64,000 nucleotides of DNA from Acanthaster planci (lineage: Eukaryota > Echinodermata > Asteroidea > Valvatida > Acanthasteridae): the NCBI RefSeq assembly GCF_001949145.1, contig NW_019091414.1, positions 1,380,817 through 1,444,816 on the forward strand, written 5' to 3'. Position numbers and translations under genes: made by a program. The notes beneath the pieces are model-generated. The model ran no database searches and was not told the DNA's origin. It saw only the letters and a program-made list of their open reading frames with translations. Positions 15,067 to 27,200 of this stretch are shown here, piece after piece; within the stretch, counting starts at the first letter, position 1, and every line of letters begins with the position of its first letter.

Positions 15067-15305
15067 TGCTTCTGCCAAGAAACGTTAAGGACCACTTTTT
15101 CATACTTTGTGATTTTTTCAAGCAATGAGTGGGGTTTACATGTATTTCTTTCATTTTTTGTTTGTCTAGATGTTGGTCTCATTGGAATAAAAAATTCAAA
15201 AATGTTTCAAAACATCAAGTTCAAATTTTTCCAAAATGGACATTTCCAGGGAAAAGTAAAAATGACATAATCAAAAGTGGTCCTTAACTTTTTGTGAGAA
15301 GTGTA
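15067..15305. mobile_element. MITE-like element with terminal inverted repeats
   Basis: GTTAAGGACCACTTTT at 15084-15099 is repeated in inverse orientation at 15273-15288. Weaker pairing continues outward on both sides for about 15 bases. The element is about 240 bp and shows no transposase, which fits a non-autonomous DNA transposon. The 69-codon open frame inside it has no recognisable domain. Target-site duplications were not resolved. Confidence 0.6.
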
Positions 15306-18300
15306 GTTGCTTGTCAGTTCCATGTACAGTAAGTCTACGTTTGCCAAATGTACATTCATTTTTCCGACCACACCCGGGCAACATCGGTATTGTCAGTGGG
15401 GGAACTTGTCAGGTCACTTAGCAACCACCAAGAGTTCAATATCAATTTTCTCAATCTCAATGTAGCACAGCAAAGAATCACGTCTCCTTTGAGTTGATTT
15501 CAGCCCCCCCAACAAAAGCCGAAACAGCCAAAATCAGAAGCTCTAGGGCAGTTGGTATTGTGGCTGATGCCCTTTCTTCTGAAACCAGTTGACTTGTTTA
15601 CCACACCATTATTTTGGTGCCTATTTTGACACAATTCCTGGTATGTGACTGACAGTTCAACTCTTGAGGAACCCCTAAAAAACAAACAGCACACAGAAAT
15701 GCTACAACACTGGTACTCTTCACAGTTTCAACGTTTATACATGTACATGTATTTGTGCAACAACCCCACGCACCTAAACAGTCCTATCTTTATTTGTCCA
15801 TCTACGTGTTAATTAAACGTTACATGTATTGGAAGGAAACTTAATTTGACTTGCAGTTGGTCGGTACAGGGTTTGGTGTCTCTGACTGTAAATAAACATA
15901 CATGCATGTACTTGTAACTGTTGGACTTGGTTTGATCTGATAGGCTTGTCATTTTTTTCACACTTAATTTGGTTGGATGAGTGCGGAGAGAAAAACTGAA
16001 AAGAATACATGTATGGGAAAGTCATTGGTGTGTATGAACTAGGAACTTGATGTACATGTACATGTACAGTACTGTAAATATGTGAACACAATGTATAGTA
16101 CATGTGTGTCCTAATGCCACACATGGTGGGAAACAAAGGGGTGCTTCCATTCTGCCCAAAAGAAAATCTACTGTTAATATTAGAAAACTGCATTCACTTA
16201 GAATTTGGGATTGGTTGCAGAACAGTGTGAGGGTAACCAGAGGTAAAACTGTTTTCTTTGAATTTCATCAGTTGATCAAACTAATTTTCCTGATTTAGTG
16301 TTTAATGGATTTAGGATGGAACAGCCATTGTACATGTAGGCCTACCCATACTTCACAGAGATTGTGGAGAATGTACCATTTGGATTTAGTGCAGTAGAGA
16401 TTCAAAAACATTACTTGTCAAAATGCCTGAGACTTCAAAATTTTTGAAACCAAAGACACTGTTCAATGACAGCATTTTGTTAATGTTTGAAAATACACGC
16501 ATATGTCTGTGTAATATGTCCACATGTAACATACTTCTTTAAAATTCTCCACTTCAGCATGTAGTTTCAAAGGGAAAATACTGATTTATAATAAAGTTTT
16601 ACATGTACCGGTAATTGCAAACCACTTCCAGTGCCTGTATGGAAGTTTACTTCAAATCTGGACGAATGGATACTGCGGTTTCACTGACAGTTTGCCTGTT
16701 GTCACCAAAATCCTCCTGTACAAGAAACCAAAGCACTTCACACACATGGGTATGGAAACCTCAGGACATTAGAAAGTGTTGAATGTCAGCTCCACAGACA
16801 GAGCCACGCTGGGAATAACAGGATGTCTTCTTTTCTTGCAGTCATAACACTAACAGGAAAAACGTCAGTTTGAAAAATCCCTGGAAAGATCCAAAATATT
16901 TGACCCCACGTACCCGGAGTCAAAAGCTACAGGTGTTCCTCACTGGGGGAGGTCTAGTCTAGGATTTGAGAAACATGCCCCCAAAAATTTATGTGGATTT
17001 AGTGACATTCATTATCAAGATGCCCATGAACACTATTAATGCATACGTACATTTGTACAATGTACATGTACAGTACATGTGCAGTACGTACTGTACAGGT
17101 GGATTTGTTACAGGACTAAAGGGCATGTATATTTGAAACAACAAACAGAATCTTATGCATTTCAAACCGATAGCCAGACATCTTTCTGCTTCAAACCACA
17201 AAGGGGTTCATCACGAAGGCATACAAGTACCGGTAGTTAAAGTCCTCTAATCTCAGCCAAGCAACATCATATGATGACATTGGTCTGGAGATAACTCCAC
17301 AGAAACCTAAATCTGGAGTCAGACCCAACACCAAAGTCACTATAGACAGGGAGATGTGACCTCAAGTCTCATCAGCACCAAGTCAGGCATTGCCCGTCAC
17401 ACTTCTGAAATGATACTGCTTGCAGAAGTCTTACTGGTCTAGTTTTCTGGGACACAAACAAATGCAGCCCCTGTGCATGTGTGAATAGGTTGACCTCAAC
17501 TCAAAGGTCACGTGAACAACGGCCTGGTCATTCTCAGACTTATGTTGAGGCTGTGTTCAGACTACGGGGATAGATGAAGTGGGTGCAAGAAAATATATGA
17601 ATCACATTTGAAGGTCACTGTACACTCCAGCCAGGTGCTAAAATTCATGCGACAAATTGCAAGTGGAGCTCGCCACTGAGCAAATCCTTGAAGCTCACCA
17701 GAAAACTAACGAGCGTCACTCACTTTCATTTTTTCACAGAGAGTACAGTGAGCTAAAACTCAACCTGAAACAGAGCGGTTCACAGATTTTTCCTGGAGTT
17801 ATAATTCATATACATATACATGAAAACCTGAAATCAAAAGAGTTTTAGCTAAATCAAATTAAAATAAAATATACACTATAAACTAAATTTCATTAAATAA
17901 TGATTTCTCTGGAACTCACCGGCTGATAGGCCATTCTTGTTTTGATCAAGTTGCAAGAAAATTCCACCTCTTTGACAGATTTCACAGTACAAGTTGACTT
18001 TCACAGTATCCCATCATGGCGCAAACACTGTCCTGGTGAATCAGTTGTGATTACACACTCTGCTGACAGAAGTTCAGACAAAAGTTTAAAGACTTCAAAG
18101 TAAGTCTGTAACAAAACTGAGCGGTGTAAAGTTTCTCCTTCAATAATGGTCAACAATCAGGGAAAACTAATGCATCAAATCCATTACGTGTAAAACAGTA
18201 AAAAGAGTTGTGGTTAAAGAAGTTTACATAAGCCTGGACTTGAAAGCAAGCATCTGTTAAGACTCCAACTGTTCCTGGCTGCCATTCTCTCTCTTCATAT

Positions 18301-20589
18301 ACATGTACTTTATTCACATACTTTACGTGGGAATCTGAATTAAGTTACTTATTTGCTAGAGAAAAAAAACACAGTTGGGAATAGTCATAGAGACTAATTA
18401 TACTATAACACACTGAACATGTTATTTTAAGTCAAAATGCACGAAACATTTCAACCCTAACAGCAAACTGTATCCACTCAAAATTTAGCATTTGTCACAT
18501 ATGATGCCCTTCCACTGTGATTGAGTTATGATTTACCCCATAATTTCCCTCTAACTGGGGTCAGGGTTTTACTCGAAAATTTCCCTGGTATCAGAACCTG
18601 CTTTTTCCACAGATCAAACCTGTCGATAACAGCATGGGGAACTTTGTCCAAAAGTAACCCCCTTTTCAGGTTTGTCCACTTCTACAATGTACAGTTAACT
18701 TTGAGCTGTTCTTTTTTGAGTGTATATGATCTCATCTTTCTCCATTCCTAAGGATACAATTTGTAAGTAATATAATACAGTAGATTCACGGTGCCATTAT
18801 CAGTTAGACTTGAAACCTGCAAAGGAAGGAAATGACAATTATCATGATTATGAGCAGACAATCCGATCTGTTCGGATGATGGTGGTGGAAGTCAATTGGT
18901 TTTTAATAATTGGATAATACTCCTGATTTTAGGTGAGGTCAGGTAAAAAGTCATCATGTGCTCTGCACTTAACAGATTTTTAATTTTGATGCTTAAGGTG
19001 TGTTAGCACAAGGCTCTTTGAGATTGATATTAACCCTAACCCCCTAGGCTCCTGCATTAGAAAGCACACTGAACCTCACAAAATCCAACAGGTTCATGTA
19101 CTTGTGTATGCACTTGTACATGCAGGTTACTGTACCAAACCTGATAAACTCTAACAGAATGAGCCCATTGGAGTTTGAGTGATATGGTGTGGATGGGTCT
19201 ATGCAGTATAGGATGACTTGCACTGAACAGTACCAAACCTGACAAAATCAAGTATAGACCAACAATTGGTACAGCAAGCCAGACACTGCACACCTGCACA
19301 CAATGACCCGTGTGTGTCCCAACTCACACAGAATCCAATACCATCTCCCTGAGCCTTTCATCCCAAGTCTCACAAAATTCAACAAGAAGTTCCTCAGGTA
19401 CAGTACCAAACCTGCCAAAACCTCACAAAACCTGCTGTTGGAGTATGGCAGGTTTTGGGCAGTTAGGGTTGACATGGCAAAGAAAACACCTAAGTATTTT
19501 CAAAGACAACATGAAATTTTTTTGACTCCCAACTTGATGTTTCTCAATTAAGATAATTTGTGCTTTTTGGTATTTTTCAAGTCATAGTAAGGAAGGAAAG
19601 TAAGGTAAAAAGGAACTCTTTCCAAAGGACATCACCACTTCTGCCCATTTTCCCCACCAGAATTGGTCAGGATTCAGGAACACAAAAATTGGGAAGAGTT
19701 CCACATACGGACACCAGTAGTTATTTCGTACAGTTACCTATTAGCCGTGAAAGCAAAAACATATCCAGAAAAGTTCAATTTAGGAGGGAAAAAACCAAGC
19801 TTAGAAAACACTTGAAATTTTTCAGATTAGTCTTATAGTGTTTATGCTCAAGATGTCAAGTGGCATCGTGAACACGTATGGAACTACTTCCCAAAATCTT
19901 TGAAAATAAATAACCAGTTGTATTTAAACTCACATACATGTACCCGTACATGTTACATGTATCTATTTGGCAGAATCCCTTATTTCCAGATCTATTTCAG
20001 TAAAACCGGTTGAAAGTTGGGCAAAAAGTATGCCTACCACTTTTTACCAATGAATACTTTCTTGAGTCACCATACAGTGCCAAAGAACATCTAGGCCTAT
20101 GCATCTCACACAGAAAACCGGAACATTCCTTCCCAGTACGGCATGCATGATTCTTAAAACTTAAGTTGTAGACTTTAGAAAACCGGAACCAGTTGTAGCA
20201 AACCAGAACTTTCTTCCCCTGTACTGCATGAAAGTCATAAAACGAAGGTTGTTGATAGTACTATATAATTCTCAACACAACTGGATTAGACCTAGACTTA
20301 ATTTCGCAGATGTTGCTGTTCAAACTGTTTTGGTAAAAAAAAAGAAAATCATTGTGAAAGTACATGTGCCTATCTCCAGACTTGTGTGTAATAAAAAAAA
20401 TTGCAAGCAGATTGAGTGAAACCTCAGTCGCAACTTAGGAAACTGCCTTATGTTGTCCGTAACTTCGTAAGCCTTATCCGTTAATGTCCGTTATCACAAA
20501 TAGTAAATATATTTAGGCCTAACGCATGATAGAAAGGAATTGTGGGAAGGAAAACGGGACAATGTTTGATAAGGCTTATTCTTAATAAT

Positions 20590-21345
20590 TAGCTTGCCCC
20601 ACGAATGCCGGCCCGGGAACTCCCCTTACCGTATCCTAACATGCCCAACAACACGCCTAGTAAACCCTGTACCGCTAATAAGCATGGACATGATGGAGAA
20701 GTTGTCTCCGGGCCACACTCGTGAGGCTATCGGTTGCTTCCTTCCTCTCTGGCTCTTGATGTCCGTCAGAGTCCTGTCTATCTCGATCCCAACAAACAAA
20801 CAAACTACAACAGACACGTTTCTGTTTGGTATTATAAAACGTAATCACTGTCATTAGAAACTTAAAACCTTTATTAAACAACAGAAATCGGAGGAAAGCT
20901 ACCTGATCTTTCTCTTCCAATCGTACCACCTGGCCTGAAAGTACGAAGGATCGTCTACGTCTGAGCTCCGGCTCCTCGCCAGCTAGCAGCTAGCCAACCC
21001 GTGCGGTACTATACACTCTACACTAGACAGGTACCGCCTGGTCATCTCGTAATTTTGTAAGCTCACAGTAGGGGTACTAGTCCTATCTAAATTTATCAGA
21101 GTCGGAGGTCACTGACCTTTCCGCTTTTTTCACATTCACAACCGATGATGTCATTTTTATGGCCATATATGGATAGGTGAGACATCCCTGAATCCGACGG
21201 CTGTTTCCACAAATGAACTAATAACCGGCGCAGCCGCGCCGGCCAGTTGGGAGGGCGCAATCAATGAATGGCAGAGGGCCAACGACGCCAAGATGCTCGG
21301 CATCAAAGTAAAATTTGATGAACTCGAGTTAATCTTCTGAGACAT
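20590..21345. other. CpG-richer patch with weak exon candidates
   Basis: CpG density rises here against an AT-rich background. On the minus strand, CTTTCAG (ending at 20936) precedes a 40-nt open segment reading ARWYDWKRKI and then a GT donor. On the plus strand, 21178-21339 is open and reads in part ASWEGAINEWQRANDAKMLG before a TGA. Neither can be linked to further exons, and I recognise no family. It may be the promoter or edge of an unannotated gene, or a decayed insertion. Confidence 0.2.
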
Positions 21346-23998
21346 GAAACCCTTTGAAAATGTTTGAAATTAATTTTTTGCCGTATTTACCGAATTCAGT
21401 AAACGCATTCCACTTTCACTGGAAGGAAAAAACAAATTTAAGATTGCAGTTCTCCAGATAACAGTCATGATCAAACACATCTATGCTTATTTTTCCTACG
21501 ATGAGCAACTTCTTAGGATGCATCACCTGTTCCAAACATACTTTAAAAGCAAACCATTTCAGCACCTTCAATACAGATAAGTATACTTTTTGCTTTTGTT
21601 ACTGTTTTCATTTATTCCTAGCAATAAAATACTACATTTTTGTCAACAAACTAAAACCAAAAGAGCAGTAGGGACCTAGTCCTTTAACAGAATAAAGACC
21701 TAAAAGGCTCAGCAAATCAGAACTTTAAATGCAGATAAAATGTGCTTGCTTTTACATATGTTGATTTCAGCGACAGCAAAACAAGTTTCAAAGTGGGGGG
21801 CAGTTGTTACACCATCAGGCATCAGCCATTAATAGTTCAATCCACTGAGCCCCACCCAATTATAGGACCTGCAAAAACTGGGGAGGGGCAGGCCCCCCCC
21901 AGTTGAAAAAGTGGGGGGTCACTGCCCCCCCACTTCCGCCACCAGTGGTTGATTTTCTACAGATAAAATCCTCAAAGTTACAAACACATTAACTGAAACT
22001 ATCACATACACATTAATTAAAACTACCAAAATAAATGAAAGAATTCACAAAAAATGATATAGCGGTATTAATCAAACTCATCAAAATTATATTCGCCTTT
22101 AAAGCACTATAAGAAAATATGCAACAGCAGAGATGGAATGTTCTTGATGGTGGAGCACACACTGGTAGAAAGCATGGATGGAGTGGGGGTGGAGCAAATG
22201 CAGTTTGAAAAGGAGGGCAGGTGCTAGGTGCACACATTCTGTCTCATATTACCCCCTTATACTGTCAACACACTGCTTCTGCTGGTTATGCATCAAACTG
22301 AACAAGATGATCAAACCTAAAATTATTTCATTGGTGACCTGAGAGTCCAAAATTTAATTGTAAGAAGTTGAAAAGATGGAAAATATTCTCAAAGCAAACA
22401 CAAAGGTATCCATTTCTATCAATTGATAAAACTACTCCAAAATTATGAAACTATACCAACCAAGATACAATCTCATACACATCATAAATGTTCACTTTTC
22501 ATTCTTGCTAGAAATTTAAAATACACCTAACAACTACACACATGCCAAGAAACACTTAAGAAAAATGACATCACTATACTGTTCTAGCTTTGTGAATACA
22601 AAAACATTTTTTTAGTTTAAACAGTACACACATTTATTTCAACACTGCTGTAATCCACACAGATATAGTGTTGCATAATCAATTATGCAAAACGCATTAA
22701 CTACAGTAAATGTAATGGATAACATTACACAAATGGCTACTTCTTGACAAGGGAAACCATTCTTGATACATGTATACAAGAATTCAATGCACGGACACAA
22801 GTCTATTCTAGCTAAAGCAAAAAAGCAGTGCTAAGTTTTTAAAACTAACACATTCTTTTTATATTGTTGATGTGCATTGTTGATTTGCCCTGAATAGAGT
22901 GATTCCTAAAGGAAAACGAAGTATAACACATAATTCTGTGATGAAGATTTCCTCCCTCAAAAAGGCTGCATATTTTCCTGAGACTTTCCCTGCATATTCT
23001 TAAATTTAAAGTGTAGTTCTCATGAAATTTTCTTAGACCATATTTTTCTACAACATTATGCTCTTCTTCAACGTAAGAAATTTGTTTGACATCCCTTTTT
23101 GGTTAAACGCATTGAAAAGTGCAATTTTTAAACCATCAAAAAATTGCCACTGCTTTCCTTGACAACTGAGGGTGCTGTTGCTGTGATGTCATCCAGGCAA
23201 GGCGTGTTTCAGTGCATAGTCCTTTCTGTTCAAATTGTGAACCAAAAATCAACTCAATGAAAACATTCCTAAGAAGGGGTTGCAAGTTTGTTTACTGCTA
23301 CATAAAAATGAATCACCAAATTTAGGCCAGCAAAATCTAGAAAGTTCAGCAGTTTTCTGTCCACAAATACAACATTAAGATTCCTATCCTCGGATGACAT
23401 CACAGTTTTGAATATGAATATGATAATACTCATTAGTATAAAAACCAAAAGGGGAACAAATACCCCTTGAAATAGTGAAATGAGAATTGAGAATGAGGTT
23501 AACTGAAATATGTAAAGGTGCATTTTGAGGGATTATGTTAAACAAAATTGCTTTGCAGCTACCCTTTAACACAAACAACTTTTCATTTTCGAGTTTTAGA
23601 ATAATTTTCAATAAATGTCTTGGAGCATAAATTGGGAGTTACAACCCTTTCACAATTCTTAAAGAAGATTATTTTTTGTTTAATTTTTTAAACAAAACTT
23701 CAAATCAGGGGAGTTATCCAGAGGGAAAGCAATTCATATGAAACCTGTCTGTGGAAGCCCTCCACGCAGTTTGAAGTTTATGAATAGCAAAATGCTGCCA
23801 TTGATCCCTTTCTGCAGTTGGATTAAATCTCGCACCCCCTGCATGAAAATGTTTGATTTAAGAAAAGTCATATCCCAAAATAGCTAGGATAAGATCCAGA
23901 GGCCATTTTCTCCAAATGGAAGATTAACTTACTCCATGTTCATTGTTTCTAAGATTCAATCACATTTAGTCTAAACTACATCTTGACTGAACTAATAC

Positions 23999-24004
23999 TT
24001 TATT
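23999..24004 (-). terminator. Candidate AATAAA polyadenylation signal of copy A
   Basis: AATAAA on the minus strand lies about 233 bp downstream of the copy A stop codon, the first canonical hexamer I noticed after the stop. The spacing suits a short 3' UTR. I saw no equally good hexamer close behind the copy B stop. Confidence 0.5.
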
Positions 24005-24236
24005 GTTGGATGTAGATAAAAATCACAAAGGGATATTCTATGAAATCGTAAAGTCAAATTTCATAACCCCCCCAAAAAAACAAATACAAAATAACCAAAA
24101 CCATATACTACTGTGATATGAAATAGTCAGCCTGATTTCCTAGCACAAAACTGAAATTACTTACACCATTATTGCTGGTATCTTTTTTTCAAAAGACCTG
24201 AATCCTTTTTGGAGGCAAAATGACCAGTTCCTGGCC

Positions 24237-27200
24237 TTAGAGAAGGTAAAGAATGCCTCCAACAATAGTGAGGGATGTTACCGTGGTAACAAACTTGAGA
24301 AATCCTGTAACAGAGGGCAGAAGTCCTTCCAAGACGCTAACGTCAAATGGCTTGGCTGGAATGTCCTAAATGGTGAAACATTCAAGGAAAGTACTGAGGT
24401 CACTGGCTTCTCAGATACCAAGGCATGAGCGCATTTTGAAGCACGGACAGCAAGTGAAAGGCACTCTTATGACACTGGTCCATGCCTACACTGTTGTTTA
24501 TTTTTAGGGATAAATTTGGGCCCACTTCATTGACCCCATAATTAAGTAGAAAATACTGATTATTCATATATACCTGAGCAGTGTTCTGGCTAGGACCATT
24601 TTAGTGCCGCGTAAAATTTGTGGATTGCAAAGCGTAGTGAGCGCAGTGAGCGGAGCTCTCCTGGCTTATAGCCGGACTGGATTTGCACCCTCTATTGATA
24701 TCGCTAATCAGCTGGTCTTAAGCCAAGACTACAAACACATGCATGCTGCCTCGAGGGAGGCTACATTATATCCCATAATTTCACATCCGGGTCTTGTAAC
24801 AATGTTAGCTTGATGTTCTCAATGCTTTCTGATGCTTGAAATACGATCGAATTGGTACATTTTCAGTATTTATATTTCCGTTCCTTTGAGGAAAATCTGT
24901 GCTGGGCAGCACAGCCAATTTGAACCCTTGAGCCATGCAGAAATTTGCAGTATCGGGTGGCGCCACCTGGCACTGCCCACTGTGGCTAGAACACTGTATC
25001 CGAGACAATTTAGCCATTCCTGTTGGTCGAGAGCTCGTCAAGTGGCCAGTCTCAAATAGCCGATAAGGCATTGGCTCGCTGTGCCACTTTATGCAGTATG
25101 CGTCACACGTGCATAATGATCTCTAGGGGGTTGTTTAAAACTACTTTTGAAAGAAATGACCATAATATGGCTAGACGAGCATTTGAACAAAACAAAGTAA
25201 CATTCTCAAACAAATTGTTGAAAATTGTAATTTTAAAAACTTGGTAGGCCTTTGTGACTAAAAATGTATTTATGAATGGGAATATGCGCTTGGTCAGTCT
25301 TGGCCAGCTCAGCGAATGGACACTGCTCACTTCCCTTGCCTTTGGCTCCCACGTTATCAACATCCATTCTCCTGACAAAGTCTTAACAAATGTTTGAGAC
25401 CAGCCAAACACATGTTTATTCTTATAATAAATGTATGTGCTGAGCAGCAATTTTCACTGCTTAGCACAGTATTAAAGTTAGAAGCTCCATGCATATACTT
25501 TTGAATGTGAACGTTTTCCAAAAAACAGGTTAGTCCCATTAAATCAAAATTCAAGCAAAATGTTATGGAACTTTACTATTTCTTTGATGTGAAGTCACAT
25601 CACACTGAGTCACCGGAAACCAGACAGTATCCACTATCGACTTTCGGGTTTTCCACCACATTATGTGTATTTGACCAATGAACAAACCGACAAGACAAGA
25701 CGATTACCAGTGATTCTGGCTCATCCTGCCATATTTCATCTTCTTTGATCAGTCCTTTCTGGTGCAAAATCTATAATCCAAGAAAAAAACACATCAATTT
25801 AAGTTTAAGGGAAAAAGAGCTTTACTCGTGTCCTTGTGAAGCTAAAGACCAAGCACAACTTGGGGTCAAATTACATTGTGCTGCATAAAGAGAGCTATTG
25901 GTGTAAAATAAACCCTTTTCACACCTCATTGCATTAAAAACTATTTGTAAAGTGAAGAAATGTTTTACTTTTCAATTTTCCTTAACCAACCTGAGCAAAA
26001 AACATTCACAGAATTCCTTTGACTGGAATCGAACCGTGAACCTCCCGCCAATTGTCAACATAAAAACCACTGAATCACCAGGTAAGCAGATTGCAATCTT
26101 TCAATTGGCTGATTTGAAAAGCACATCAATATTTGACTCGGAAGTGTTACCTCTCTCGCAGCTCTTTCACCAGCTTGTATCGCACCTTCCATGTATCCTG
26201 ACCAATAGTTGGCAGTCTCTGTACCGGCAAAGTAGACACGGCCCATGGGTTCACGAAGCACCCTGAACAACAAAGGACGTCCAATATAAATAATTGTCTC
26301 TTGAGCTGAGAAGTCTTTCTAGGAGCCGGATCAGTAAACATCTGTATCTTTGTATTAGATAAACCATCCACCAACCTTGTGAATTCAAAGTATCCGAGTT
26401 TGAAGGGGCACAATTCATATCGCTAGGCTTGGTTACAAGTAACAGAGGCTGCTCAGAGAGAGGACTTACTTGCCGAACTGTGTAAAGACACCCGGGGCAG
26501 CGGCAGCCATGTAACAACCTCCCGAGAATTCTTCCTCCATCCAGTTTTGCTCCACATAGTTGATGGGCTAGATTTTGGAGTGATACATCCAAAAAATATA
26601 TATAAAATACCACCTTGTTTTAATAGCTTCTCTTTTTCTGTTTCTTGTGACCCATTCAGTGATCCCAGGATATTTAAAACATTCAAAACAATTAGTTAAA
26701 ATACTGATCCCTCCAGAAGAATTCAGTATTTAGACTCCAATGCATTGCAGTAGTGTGTTGCAAAAACCTTCTATTGGACAGGACACTTGTTTTGTGAGTG
26801 TATGCATGTTTTTAAATGGAAAACCAGAGTCACTTCATTGATGAATGTTGTAGGACCAGATTCTCACTTGACGCAACTCCTAGGACCTCATTTCTGGTTG
26901 AATCTTCCAAAGAGCAAAATAAATTACCTTAACCACAGAAATTATTAATTTTAAAATCATGATAATATCATGATTGTAAAATACAATAATATATAAACAT
27001 ATACGATATACATATAAATACACTGTATTGATTCTATTACAAAAATTGAAATGAATTTGAAACTGAAGTGAATGATAAACATGTCCGAATGAGGATGTAA
27101 TACCAGAAGTCACTGTACTCACATGCAGAGCTTCTCCTGTTCCAAACGCTTTGGCATAGTACTCACATATGGCTTTTTTCCTGCAAACAAGTGTTTTTGT

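Larger units (their letters stand above)
1..17300. other. Gene-poor stretch rich in ACATGTAC and TACCGGTA palindromes
   Basis: No open frame here shows a recognisable domain or a chain of exons with matching phases. The notable content is dense self-complementary words: many GTACATGTAC runs (for example 5281-5298, 8831-8852, 9171-9186 and 16050-16069) and about 13 exact TACCGGTA octamers (such as 3307, 5462, 6253, 7147, 8579, 10750, 14641 and 16606). Other items are a tRNA-like stretch near 4.6 kb, a perfect hairpin at 7046-7069, and the MITE at 15.07 kb. A 200-nt open segment at 10145-10344 with a donor-like end is the only weak exon candidate. Confidence 0.6.
17300..24236. other. Intergenic stretch left of copy A
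   Basis: No convincing gene. AT-rich sequence contains diverged repeats of ACCAAACCTGACAAAA-type words (19060-19440), a G/C-run hairpin (GTGGGGGG and CCCCCCAC near 21914-21936) and the CpG-richer patch at 20.6-21.35 kb described separately. The copy A 3' flank with its candidate polyadenylation signal occupies the last part. Confidence 0.5.
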
